DNA of 64,000 nucleotides from Endomychus coccineus (lineage: Eukaryota; Arthropoda; Insecta; Coleoptera; Endomychidae). The notes beneath the pieces are model-generated. The model saw nothing but the letters and a program-made list of their open reading frames with translations, was not told the DNA's origin and did no database searches. This document shows, piece by piece, positions 1-12,000 of the stretch (the first letter of the stretch is position 1; each line of letters starts with the position of its first letter). The stretch is taken from positions 59,966,039 to 60,030,038 of the forward strand of contig OY294067.1 in assembly GCA_958510875.1 (NCBI GenBank), in the 5' to 3' direction. Both the position numbers and the translations under genes were made by a program.

Positions 1-3000
1 GATTTTCTATGTAAATAACCTTGATGTTTTATCCCTCTCATCTTTTTAAGCCCTGCTTGATCTCGACATTCACGTAAGGTTGCGTAAATTTTTTCAGCTT
101 CTGATTTTCCTTTTGCATTTTCTAGCATCCAGTCGAGTTGTGTACTACCATCTATGACCAACTGAAATAAACCAATATTTGATAAACTAATATAGTCTAA
201 TCAGGACCCATTAGCAATATAGTAAAATAGTTCTACTATTAAGATGAAATATTATTATAATGTAAAGAAATTTGTTAATATTTGGTCTTTACTTTCTCCA
301 TATTAATTATTGGTGATAACAATGGTATCCTTTTTAATTAAATTAATAAGAAAATTATACTTTGTTAAGGTAGAGTTGAAATGTGAAGTATGTGGATTAT
401 TTTACAGCTACTTGATTTAAGTAGATTAGCTTAAAGCTTACCATTGTTTACCTGCACTCTATCTTGGAAATGAATCAGCTACAGTTTAAAATAAAACAAA
501 TATTATGTTGAGTAGAGTACAAGCCTATTGTTAATGTATTCATCGTTCACATTTGAAATAATTTTAAATTCAACTGTTCTCATATTCAAAATAATTATTT
601 TGTGGAAAATAATGACAATATTACTTACTGGATGTTGTAGTGTATGGCCTTCAACAATTTGCTCTTTTCGATATCTATTAATAACTGCATCTAAACACTC
701 GAATATTCTACCTCCCATTAGATATCGAACACCTTTTTTCTCTATTCTGAACCGTTGAATTTGATTGTTGATATGAAAAAACAAAGAATAGTCTCCAGGT
801 GAATTATCACTTGGGCGCACTAGGAAACTACCTGGACCAGCTGAAAAACAAAAAAGTTTCTGCTTTACAATACTATTAAGAAAAATAATATTCCTACCTT
901 TCACCAGTAAATCAACGGCCTCGTTTTTTGTACAGTTAGGATGGAACCATGGAAATACTGTATTAGGATCAATACTATCATCTAAATCTTCTACAAGTTC
1001 TGTAAATATTAACCCTTGTTCTCCGGTTCGATGAGCTGTAACCCATAGCCATCCATTTCCCATGTCATTATGAACAAAAAAGATGTCACCTTTTTTGAAT
1101 GTTAATTCATCTGTATCTGGCATTTTGGTATATGGTAATATCGCAACAACTCTCTGAAAAATTAATTAATCAGCAAATGGCAGACTAACATCATTAGGTT
1201 TGTTAGTATAAAACTCTGATGTAAGTGGAATACGAAATTGTGGGTGAAATGCAGGTGAATATCATCATTTCTGAAATATTCAGTTCGTCAACTTTCTTGA
1301 TCAATGAAATTGATGCTCTAACTGTCTATCAAACTCCAAAGAAATGTTCAATGTGAAAGCGGGATTATTCTAATGAATTTTATGAAATTATTGAAAATAG
1401 GAGCTATATACATATGTTACTTGAACTCTGAAGATCAACATCAATGTTATATAAAAGCCAATGGAAAACTACAGAAAATGAAATTAATATAGGGCTGATG
1501 GATCTAAAGAAGACTTTTATTTGTGTGGAAATATAGACACCAAACTCAATTCAGAATATGCAGAAAGCTTATTAACACTTGAATTTTGAATTATTATGAA
1601 ACTTTCTAGTTTGAGGCGCTCTATTGGTTTCATGACCTTTTTGAAAGGGTTTTGATTTTTCATTTTTTATAGTTTCTGAAATGAACTGACTAATGAGTAA
1701 ATTCTGTGTCTGGTAATGGAGTTTAAGAGAAAGTTTTATAGAATTATAGGTATATTGTTTAATTCATTTATCGACATGGTATTTACAAAATCTAGTTGAA
1801 CATCTATTTCTTTGTATGATAATCTTTATACATTTCAACAAAACATGAGAATGCAACAAAATAGTATAAAGCTTGGAAATTATAATATAGCAAAGAATTT
1901 CAGCAGGAAACACCATGTACTTTCATAACGGTTTAATTAATAATGCCAGGGAGGGAATATATTAATCATCAAAAGTAGAAAACATTTAATATAATTATTG
2001 AAATCTTGTATGTTCGTAATTCAATATGAGACGCACAAGAAATTGTGAAACAAATGTGTCTAATGAATATTTCAGAATTACAGTGAAATCCTAAAGGTTT
2101 TTATTTCCTTCATTAGAAATCAAATATCTAAATTTCATCTTCTTATACACTTATTAGATGGGTAATTCCATTATGTGTCATATTTTTCTATTGCAAGTAT
2201 TTTAAATATATAAAATAACCATCATAGTCCAAATTAAGTTATTAAATTCATTAATTTCCTTCAGAAGTTGGAGAATAAAACTCAAATTTTACACAAAACT
2301 TTTAACATTTAATTTAAAAATGCTGAAAAATTGTTTCACCGCACTGTGACATTTTCAAAGCAAGGAGTTATCAACTATAGCTAAATCTAAAGGTATGTCC
2401 TTAAATATTAGGGATCAGAATGTGGTACAAATTGAGGGATGGGAGTGGATAATGGTGGGAGTGTATTTACAAAATTGTTAACAAGTGGTGAATTATATGT
2501 ATCGATTTGATCATTTAATATTACATTATTGTTTTTTGAGTGTTTCAATATTTCTATGGATTCTAGTATATTAAGTTTATGTCTTTTTTCCTGAATGGGT
2601 AGAATAGATTAAGGGTGAAATTGTGGTTATGTTCTAACAGGTGATTCGCATAATTAGAGTCCTCTTTTTTGAGCCTGTAACTTCTCAAATGTTCGTTGAA
2701 CCTTACGCTGAAACTGCGTCCAGTTTGTCCTATGTACAAAGCACTACAATCATCACATCTCAGTCTGTAAACTCCAGATTTCTTTAATTTATCTTTTTTA
2801 GATTTCGAGTTATTAATATACAAGCATAGGTTATTTGTTGTTTTAAAGGCGACGATTTTATTGTTTTTTAAGGAATTGAGATATTTTAAGTGAATGTTTA
2901 TCTAAATATGTTAGACATGTGAAATTTGATTTGGTATTATCATTAATCTGCGGATAAATTACGTTTAAGGCTTTTTTATTGAGTTTATTTTGGAGTATTT

Positions 3001-5082
3001 TATTAATTATCTTGACATTATATCCATTATTTTTGACAATATCTATGATACTGTTTAATTCCAAATGGAAATTATCTTTACTTAATGGGACATTAATTAA
3101 TCTATGTATCATACAATTATATGCTGCTAGCTTGTGTGATTGTGGATGTAAAGAAGTGTTGTGTATTGCGGTATCTGTGTGGTTGGGTTTGTGATAAATA
3201 GCGAAAGAAAAATAATAAAAAAAAAAGTTTAAGGACTTGTTGTTTTCCATCTCTAATGTGAATTCTATATTTGGGTGTAAGTTGTTAATATAGGTGACAA
3301 AAGAATTTATCTGACAGTTACTGCCTGTATAGATATCATTAATTTCCATACAGGGCTCAATTCTTCATTCACAATAAACACAAATTAAAGTAATAACTTT
3401 TTGTTTTGATATTTGCCAAATTATATGTTTATATACTATAAAAGTATTAGATATATAATTATTCTGTGCTGTTATAACTTGCACATATTCAAAGAAACCT
3501 TCTCAAAAAACCCCCAGCATCAAAGTAACTCTTGGTAGACCAGTTAAACATCTATATAATAAGCAAGGTTATTATTTTTCTTAGAAATTAGTGCCTCAGT
3601 TTGAGATACTTAACATAACATATAAAAGTGGGGTCCAAGATGACTACTCAACCTTAAGTTGTTGTCGTGGTACAATATTGTAAGAAAGTCTTGTATCATG
3701 CGCGCGGTCAGAGAGCACACGAGCTTGTAGCAGAATGTGCTATAATTTTTGTGTAAGACTGTACCCATGGAGACGTAACCCACACAGTACTCATATGCAT
3801 GTCCAACACGCTAGTACGTATACTTTCTCATAAATTGTTGAACTTGAAATTAATATTTCTTGACAATGAGACGGTCAATATTTTTTTTTTTTTTTAAATT
3901 CAGAATACAAACATTAAGTGACTGTTAGTTTTTTAAAAATTTCTGACAGTTAGTTTCTTATAAAAACTGATAAACTGGTACAAACTCTATGTAGTGCCTA
4001 TACTCTCCATGTTAATGGACCGATTTTTAATTAAATGTATCTTGAGTTAGAAACGGTCAATTGACTTCAAATTTTAATAGTAATTGTATTATCATGTCCT
4101 TATTAAATATACAAAAATTCAGAATTTTCTGACTGTACGCGTTTTTCACGGCAACTACCTTAATGATGATAATGCTATAGTGATGTGATGAACTCACAAA
4201 ATTGGAAGGCCAATTATCCTTACTCTGTAATGATGAAAATAATGAGGTAAACTTTATTAAATAAAATGTTACTAGAAATGTATAGAAGAATTTCATAAAT
4301 GGAACAGTAATAAGCATTCAGTGAGTAAACTAGAGAATTGTATACTGAAAGATATCTGCCTGAGAAAGTTAGATAAATACAAAGGGAGTGGCATACTAAA
4401 TGAATTTTGGAACATCTTAATTAAAAAAAAGAAATTATGTGAGCTTACACAAGACCACATTTTATATTGAACTAAGTCTACTACTGATCTTAATGTCCCT
4501 GTAAGAATTTATGGCTAGCACCTAGTAATGGGTTGACACCTTATCTCAAAATTCTTTCCTAAAGCGAATAAAGAAGCAAAAAATCAATAACAATTACAAT
4601 ACCTTTTTATCGTTAACAGGTTCTGGTGGTGCTACTGGATGTAATAGTTTCTCTCGTTTCAATAGATCACTACAGTCAGTATAATAACCCACCAAATCAT
4701 TTAGCGAAACAAACTGTCTTCCACCAATATAAAAATCTCCACATACCGCCGTTATTCGAAAATGATTCATTCCAGTTCTACCCAAATATGACAACACATA
4801 AGAACCTGGCTTTCGATCACTCTCTCTAACTAAATAACTCCCTAGCTTATTACTTCTCCATAATCTTTCTTCAGCTTGATACCTATCTAATCTACCATGA
4901 TACCAAAGCGTTTCAGATGGCGCATAATGAGCTGAATCGCCCAAATCTTGTTCATCTGGCTCTTGTTTTTGATTCCCTGGGGTATCTTGGTCATTACCGT
5001 CCTCGCTTCCGGTACTAGGAGAACCCAATTTTTCTTTCATACCAACCCCTTGACCACTCTCAATACGAATCAAATCTGCCAT
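1..5082 (-). CDS. vap: RasGAP, RASA1/vap type (5' part; SH2-SH3-SH2-PH start)
   Basis: GTPase-activating protein that switches off Ras and is recruited to phosphotyrosine receptors; cytoplasmic. Exons on the minus strand: 5082-4603, 1153-898, 840-629 and 161-1, all with GT-AG borders and matching phases. Exon 1 gives an acidic N-terminus and the first SH2 domain (YLVRES with the phosphotyrosine-binding Arg). Exon 2 gives an SH3 domain (AILPYTK, DELTFKKGD, NGWLWV). Exons 2-3 give a second SH2 (FLVRPSDNSPGDYSL, YRKEQIVEG). Exon 4 gives the linker and first residues of the PH domain (IKHQGYLHRK). This SH2-SH3-SH2-PH order is diagnostic for RASA1; the C2 and GAP domains lie beyond the left edge. 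Start chosen at 5082 as the first Met of the open frame. Intron 1 is 3.4 kb and hosts a Penelope-like fragment. About 370 codons are visible. Confidence 0.93.
1154..2399. other. RasGAP intron 1, unannotated part
   Basis: AT-rich intronic sequence. No coding similarity or structured repeat recognised. Confidence 0.6.
2400..3349 (-). mobile_element. Penelope-like element fragment with GIY-YIG nuclease (PLE-E)
   Basis: Degenerate retroelement in RasGAP intron 1, same strand as the gene. Residues from 3349 to 2858 match the region after the RT catalytic core (IYHKPNHTDTAIHNTSLHPQ, then KLAAYNCMIHRLI). After a frameshift near 2880 comes a GIY-YIG endonuclease (SGVYRLRCDDC, ALYIGQTGR, RFNEHLRSY, NYANHLLEHNH) at 2823-2563. 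A further frameshift near 2565 leads into a tail ending near 2400. A GIY-YIG domain after an RT is the hallmark of Penelope-like elements. It differs clearly from the other PLE families here. Not functional. Confidence 0.8.
3350..4602. other. RasGAP intron 1, remainder
   Basis: AT-rich intron sequence ending at the donor after 4603. A short A/T homopolymer lies near 3880. Nothing else recognised. Confidence 0.6.
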
Positions 5083-5346
5083 TTCAATCAGCCTATATGA
5101 AATTCATCACTAGTTTTAATTACAGTAATATTTTATTTATAAATAACAAAATATTTCACTAATGAACCTAACTTAATGGTTATCTTTTTGTATTTACTAA
5201 TGAAATGAAATGACAAATAGTGTCAAAGTCAAATATAATATAATGGTGGAGGGCTCCATAGAGGAATACTGTAATATTGCATTATTAACACTGTGTAACT
5301 ATATCGATGGCTCACACAGAAGGGCAGGATTATAGATGTAGAACTC
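5083..5346. promoter_or_regulatory. Presumed RasGAP upstream/promoter region
   Basis: Sequence directly upstream of the RasGAP start codon. No clear TATA or initiator element could be defined; assignment rests on position only. Confidence 0.3.
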
Positions 5347-5452
5347 AACCACGGTCGTATACACAGGTCTGGAAACTCTATGGTTGACTTGAGTCTCTTA
5401 CGGGTCGCCTAACTCGTAGTCCCTCGCTCAGCCACCAGCTTGCGCTTGGATC
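5347..5452 (+). mobile_element. MITE end, CACGGTCG family (truncated copy iii)
   Basis: Begins with the terminal motif CACGGTCGTA and runs through the same internal sequence (CCCTCGCTCAGCCACCAGC) as the full copies at 56852-57150 and 60298-60578. Only the left ~105 bp remain; it is cut off by the PLE terminal sequence to its right. Confidence 0.75.
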
Positions 5453-5650
5453 ACGAAGTGGTAAAACGATTTCTATCCGGAATCGCAAGCATCCACTTTT
5501 TTCGCATTTCCGCATCTTTCCTCCTCAAGCCTGCCCTGAAGATGCCACCTGTAATGGCTGGCGAAACGTCGGCATCAAGTCGAGCTATTGTGACGAGGAA
5601 TCCATCCGGAAGACAAGATTTTTCAATTACAATAGAGATAATATAAATTT
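5453..5650 (+). mobile_element. Penelope-like terminal repeat, family B, with hammerhead-like core
   Basis: Contains a hammerhead-type core at 5532-5574: TGCC (stem I), CTGAAGA, T, GCCA...TGGC (stem II), GAAA, palindromic ACGT, C, then GGCA closing stem I. A near-identical copy lies on the minus strand at 30050-30092. The 'GAAACGTC' arrangement matches PLE terminal repeats known to carry hammerhead ribozymes. No ORF of this family is present here. Confidence 0.7.
5532..5574 (+). ncRNA. Hammerhead ribozyme-like motif (PLE family B)
   Basis: Type I layout: stem I TGCC/GGCA, conserved CTGAAGA, stem II GCCA/TGGC, GAAA, predicted cleavage after C5570 (GTC). Stem III is only the self-complementary ACGT, which fits a dimeric ribozyme. 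One unpaired U follows CTGAAGA. Activity is not shown. Confidence 0.6.
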
Positions 5651-5860
5651 AAGTATAAAATACACCTTAAAACCACAATAATATTTAGTAATTTTATAAT
5701 TAAATATATAATTATATAATATCTCCATTTAAAACGTTCCTTTGAGCTAGAAATTATATCAACGGGGTTGATAAACTTCAGCAAAAGCGACCGACAATGG
5801 TTACGACGAATCTTTGATAAATTAGCTAATTTCTAACCAAAAACGCAAAATGGAACGCAA
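5651..5860. other. AT-rich spacer
   Basis: Short AT-rich segment between PLE-B terminal sequence and the PLE-C fragment. Nothing recognised. Confidence 0.5.
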
Positions 5861-6012
5861 TCAACTAACTGAATTAGAGCCATTACTTTCTAATAATTCA
5901 ATGAAATTTAAAGTTTCACTTATCCATCCTTCAGTAATTTGTTTTATAAATTTGCAATACTTTCGATGAAGTTCCCGATTTCGACATATCTTGAATTTAC
6001 AAAATTGATTGT
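5861..6012 (+). mobile_element. Penelope-like element fragment, family C (left half, split by a LINE)
   Basis: Encodes degenerate remains resembling the family C copy at 17541-17880: NNSMKFK..., then FDEVPDFD and IYKIDC, the start of the GIY-YIG domain. It stops near 6012, where non-LTR retrotransposon sequence begins; the rest of the GIY-YIG domain resumes at about 7643. Confidence 0.7.
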
Positions 6013-7642
6013 GAAACATGTTCAAAATGCTATGAAACCTTGTAAACATGAATTGGTTATACCATTGACAGAAGTAATAAACAATTCGTTTGCACAAGGA
6101 ATATTCCCAGATGCTTTAAAATTGTCAAAAATTATTCCTATTCAAAAAAAAACTCCAAAGATAACATCCAAACCTACAGACCCATTACAATTATTAATTG
6201 CTTTTCTAAAGTAATTGAAAAATTAATGGTGAATAGATTGACTGCCTTCATGAATAAATTCAATTTACTGAATAAAAACCAGCATGGTTTCACAAAAAAC
6301 AAATCTACAGGTACTGCAATAACCGCATTCCTGGACGGAGTGTACACTGCTCTAGACTTGGGGCTTATCATAGATCTGAGTGTGAGTGATGCTTTTGACT
6401 TAGTCGACCGTAGATTATTGCTCACTAAATTAGAAACTTTGGGAATACATGGAATTCCACTAAATTGGATGAGATCTTATTTATACAAAAGACCTCATTA
6501 TATTCAAATGAAAAATTTCAAATCAACTATATTAAATATGCATAGAGGGGTGCCACAGGGTCCAGTTCTGGGTTCATTGCTGTATCTCATTTGTGTCTCG
6601 GACTTTGAAATTGATAACTCTATAATTTTTGTTGATGACACAACGGTTGAAGTGCACGAACCCACTGAAAAAGCTTTAATCGAATCTGCAAATAATTGCA
6701 TGAAGTCAGTAAATAAATACTATAATATTAATAAACTACATCTAAATTGTAACAAAATCGTATTTTTTAAATTTATTGCTTCTGATAATAATGATAGAAG
6801 TTACCTAATCAAATCCGAAAAGAGTTCAATACAGCAGGTGAACAGTACGAGAATTTTAGGTATCACTCTAGACTCAAATTTGAAAAGGTCACAACATATA
6901 AATATCCTGTGTAAAATATTTGCTACTGGTACTTATGTTATTGGAAGGTTAAGAGAAGTTGTTAACAGTGATACTCTCATAATATATTATTTTGCCCACA
7001 TACAGAGTCTCACTTGTCATATGGCGTAGCTGCATGGGGAGTATTCTCGGATTTACAAAGAGCTTTTATTTTGCAAAAAAAAGGTGTTCGAAGAATGTTC
7101 CATCTAAGGTCTCACACCACTTGTAAACCTATCTTTATAGAACATAAGATTCTGACGGTACTATCAATTCTCATATATCAACTGCTATTATATGCTCATA
7201 AGAACATTCATAAGAAAAACTCAGCAAACATGATGGAAACTACAGAACAAGAAATTGTAGCACTCTTCGAATACCTCTACACAAAACTGAATTATTTAAA
7301 AAGAGCACACAATATCAATCTATACAACTTTATAATAAGTTGCCATTAGCGTTTAAATCTTTAAATGAACGTTGTTTTAAAAAAACTGTTAGTAAAATCT
7401 TAAAGAAGGTAGCTTATTATTCTAAAATGGAATATTTAAATGACACATTTTAATTGACTAATTAGAAATAATAATATATACTAATGCTTTTCTTTTCTTC
7501 CTATATGTTTATTGTGAAATATTGTATTGCAAATGTATTTTAATATATAATTGATTGTGATTTTAATAATTTTAGGACGATGCTCAATGCACTTATGTAT
7601 CTAATAAATTAATGAATAAACTAAACTAAACTATACTAAACT
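6013..7642 (+). mobile_element. Non-LTR retrotransposon (LINE) fragment with reverse transcriptase
   Basis: 5'-truncated LINE inserted in a PLE-C copy. The RT fragment starts near 6020 (IPLTEVINNSF, LKLSKIIPIQKK), shifts frame near 6210, and continues to about 7010 with NKNQHGFTKNKST, SDAFDLVDR, HRGVPQGPVLGSLLY and the catalytic FVDD of motif C (IIFVDDTT). Another frameshift near 7014 leads into the conserved tail (YGVAAWG, LQKKGVRRMF). The 3' end is a run of ACTAA-like repeats at about 7605-7640. Likely jockey/CR1 group; the clade is not certain. Not functional. Confidence 0.85.
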
Positions 7643-8000
7643 ATAAAGAAGAATCATAGTGAAAAATCAGCATTAGCAGAACATATTTTAAATAGAGGTC
7701 ACACCATTTCTCAAGAAAGCTTATCACTTTTGAAACACAGTACAGATAAATATCTAGGTAATGTAGAAATGATGGAAATGTATAAGCGGAAAAAGAAATT
7801 AATTTAGCTCAAATTTATCTCCAGCTGAGGGTAACCGTTTGTTTGCATTATTAACCCCAAATAGTATTTAATCAGGTACATTTTGTTCTCTAAGTTAGTT
7901 TACTTTGATGATGGCCACTTGGTAGCTGAAAGGTCCTTAGTACTTTAATAGTATTTTTAGTGGATAAGGGTGTTTATTTCGTAGTATTAGTAAATGAAAT
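7643..8000 (+). mobile_element. Penelope-like family C, 3' end with terminal repeat
   Basis: Continues the interrupted PLE: HSEKSALAEHILNRGHTISQ, then HSTDKYLGN, ending at a stop near 7806 (GIY-YIG C-terminus). About 100 bp downstream is a terminal sequence with a hammerhead-like core at 7898-7942 (TTTGATGA, T, GGCCAC/GTAGCT, GAAA, GGTC), then AGTACTTTAATAGTATTTTT shared with copies at 17000-17100 and 33551-33700. Confidence 0.75.
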
Positions 8001-9072
8001 TGTTAGCAGTCAGACAATTGACAGGGGGTTGGGAACCGTGATATTTCTTTTGAGGGATTAGTTTTGGTTCACTTTGTATTTTATTTTATGTAATATTATC
8101 CAAGTTCAGTGATTTGAAGTAAAACATACTTTTCTTACATGATTAATCTTTCAACGAAGAATACAAAAACGTTCGAAATAACAGTGAAACCTTGAGTGAA
8201 CAGTGAATTTTCAACTAGGGATTAAATTTAAAGTGACATATCAGTACCTGAAAGGAAGACTAAAGTGGCACTTTTAGTTCCGGGAGTTCAAAAAACTTAT
8301 TGCATCTTCACCCAAGCTATCTTGTTGTGGGAGTGTACCTACTTACTGAAGAAGAGATTGAAACGACTCATTGCATTGCATTAATGGGATAGGAAATATG
8401 ACATAAAATAAGAAAGTTTATATACAGGGATAATGTTACATGACTAAGATAAGTGGAGAGGTTTATCATCTTTTCGGAAAAGAGAGCAAAATGCTCCTTC
8501 GCCTCAACAAAAAGGAGCTTATGCAAACAACTGGCCTACTGGTTGAATTGGAATTAGTAGACAATAATGGCGTCTAACAATGTCGGAAGAAGGTACCAGC
8601 CTCCCTAAAACTTAAAAATTTTCAATAGTGATACAAATCTATTTAAATTTAAGATCTATTAAGGCATAATATAAATAGTTGAATAGAGCATACCATACTC
8701 TCATTGCAAGAATATTTCAAAACTTGTATGATAGATTTCTGTTCTGTTCATTTATATCTCTTAATTGTTTGTTCCTTGATAAACACTTTGTTTTCTTGAG
8801 GTCATGATGAATGATATGATTTGAGCATCAATTTCATGTGGTGTAAGGTGTAATTATCACACGTAAGATACGGAAGTTAATTTGTTAGCCTGGAACGTAT
8901 TAACCGAGTAATATTTGAAATACAGAATAAATTATAATTTGATTGGATTATGAACGAATTTCATGTAGATAAATAGGTAGGTATACGATCTTGAATTCCC
9001 CACCATCAATGGTAGGTACCGATTTTGAGAAATCTAATAGTTTCGCGTTCGTCCTAAAAGTGATAACTAAAA
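8001..9072. promoter_or_regulatory. Upstream region of nrf-6-like gene
   Basis: AT-rich region between PLE-C and the start codon at 9073. Probably includes the promoter and 5' UTR, but no specific element could be defined. Confidence 0.35.
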
Positions 9073-12000
9073 ATGAGGATGTTTGAAGGAATCCGAAAAG
9101 AATTCACTTATTTGTTAGTAATATGTTTAGTTAATACCATCTTTGGAGAAAATGAAGATAATGGAACTCATAAATATTCTATATATTCTAGTATAATTGA
9201 ACCAAAACTCAATAGCACGCACAACAGTAAGTTAAAATTTTTCTTCTGTATATTATTTGAGTGTATTACTTTCGAAATGCAGTATGTCCACTAATATATT
9301 CTATTGAGATAACAAACATTTAGGAATTGAATAATAGAATTGGAATAAAACACAATAAATTGACACTTTAATAACAATTTTGTTTACCTTTATTATATTA
9401 CATTATATTATATATAAAAATTCTCGGGAAATAGGTCACATTAACACTTTGTTTCAAATATTCGTCTTTACGTACGTTTCGGTCTCACGACCATCATCAG
9501 AAGAAGAAGACTCACTATGTCTAAAAAGGGGTTTATTAAAACTAATTATATCACAAGCGTCCAAATCGCACAATTTAACTTCAATCAAAAGAGCCCACGC
9601 CGTCGAAACGAACAGAACTACGAATTATCGAAATTGTATCGTCAGTATTAAAGTATAAAAAAAATTTTTTTTTGTAGTAAGAATTATTAAAATATATGAG
9701 TGCATATTGATTGGTATTCTCACAACAACTGAGAAGAACGAAGTTATTTGTCAAGTATCTACTTTCGAAACCAGATGTGTAGGATTTATGAGTAGGTACT
9801 TAAGAAAGGTTTCAGACCTGTACTGGAAAATTACTATTACGCATTTTTCCTAAAAACATTTTCAACAATTATAAAGACGTATGTAAGAATTTGCAAGAGA
9901 TTATTTAATCAAATTAGTATAGATATATAGATAGATAGATAGATAGATAATTTTTATTGAACTAATGTTACATTTCAGGGTAAATGCTATATTTTAATGT
10001 AAATACATTGCACCTAACTTCTGGAGAAGTTGTAGTGTGCCTGATTGGTATATTTGAGTAGCAAGTAAATCAAGTGAATTACCTATATCGTTATACATGA
10101 AAATGCTTATTCTAAATTGACAGTTTATATCAGTAAGCAGAAGAAATAGAAAATATTTTTAAAATAAAATTAATTTTACTGTTTTACATGAAAATACTTA
10201 TCGTTAATTGATAGTTTTATATTCAGGAAAAAAAGATTAAAGTAATAATAAGTAAAATAATAGTATACATATATACATACATACTACCTGCACTTACAAT
10301 ATGCATTATAACTTGGTTTAGTTGATGATTTAGAGGACCAGAACAGGGGTTTTTTGGAGTGTATAATTTTTTGTTTTTATTTTCATCATATTATTGACTC
10401 GATATTGTCTCTGTTATTAAGTATGAATTTTTTCGTTTTATTGCAAAATAATTTGAAATTTCGTATATTTTTTAAGTCTTGGGGTAGACAATTGACTTAG
10501 ATTTTGTGTGTCTACCCTATGATTTACAGATTTGGGGTTCCGTTTTATGTGAATCATCTCCAGGATAGATCTTTTATAATAATTGGTTTCCTTAGTTAAG
10601 ATATTAACATTTTTGTAATCAAATTGATGGTTATAATCAAAGCAATGCTTAGCAAGTGCGGTGGAATTTTCTAAGTTGTTATTTCTTGTGCTATATTTAT
10701 GGCCGTACATTCTTTTTTGTAAATATTGTTTAGAGATTCCAGTATAGGTTCCATCACAATCTAAACAATTCAATTTATACACTGTGTGGGTTTGTTTATC
10801 TTTGGGTATTAAAGGTTTTAGATTTGAGAAATATTTCCCAACACAGTTAGTAGGTTTATGCGCAACATTTATATCATACTTTTTCAAACATTTTTTGATT
10901 TTCTCTGAGGTCTCCGGAATGTAAGGTAGAGTTATAAAATTGTCTGTATTACCTTTTATGTTATTTTTATACGACAAACCATTATAGATTTTGTTTATTC
11001 TTTCTTTAATGATAGAATTGAAAAAAGTTTTTGGGTAGCCATTCAATTCTAGTGTATTACGAACAATTTTTAATTTTTTGGGGCGGTCATCTGCGTGGGA
11101 CAATCTTACCGCGCGATCTGTAAGGCTGTTTATGACACTTTTTTTATAACAAGCTGGTGCAACGGAATTGAAGTGAAGATAACGTTGAGACCATACTTCT
11201 TTAGTAAGCCAAGAGGTTTTTATTTTTCCATCTGCATCATGCCTAATGTTCATATCTAGGAAATTTATGTTATTGTTTAATTCTATTTCACAAGTGAATT
11301 GAAGTTTACAGTGGAAATTGTTAAATTTATCAATTACATATTGAATTTTATCGTTGGGAACACATAAGGCAATCATCTACATACCGTTTAAAGAATACAG
11401 GCCGAAAATCTAATGAACTCATAACAGATTCCTCTAGGCACTCCATAACGAGGTTAGCAATGGTAGCTGAAATAGGAGATCCCATTGCTGTGCCGAATAT
11501 TTGTCCAAAAAATTGCTCACCATACTGAAAGTATGTGCATTCTAAACATAATTTTACAGCATTTATAAATTCCGACCCCTTTTTAGACATAGTGAGTCTT
11601 CTGATGATGGTCGTGAGACCGAAACGTACGTAAAGACGAATATTTAAAACAAAGTGTTAATGTGACCTATTTCCCGAGAATTTTTATATATAATTCATAC
11701 TGGGTCAAGAATCTTATTATTACATTATATATTATATATATTAAGATTTTTCCATTAATTTATCAATTCATGCTTTGTTTAAAGCCTAATGGATTCGGCG
11801 TTTATTTGGTGTAAATTCATTTCAAAAATACAAATTTAAATTTGCACGAATTGCAAAGTTTACTTGCTAATAATTATTGTTTCGTCACACAGTGACGTTA
11901 TCAAAGTTGTCAACTAGTTGATAACTCGATACAAATTTAAACTAACGATGTGTAAGCAATTCTGAACACGATGCAAAAAGAATTTTACATTTCCGTGCGG

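Noticed and set aside
9922..9949. CRISPR-like short repeats
   Set aside because: It is a plain GATA microsatellite in a eukaryotic genome, with no spacers.
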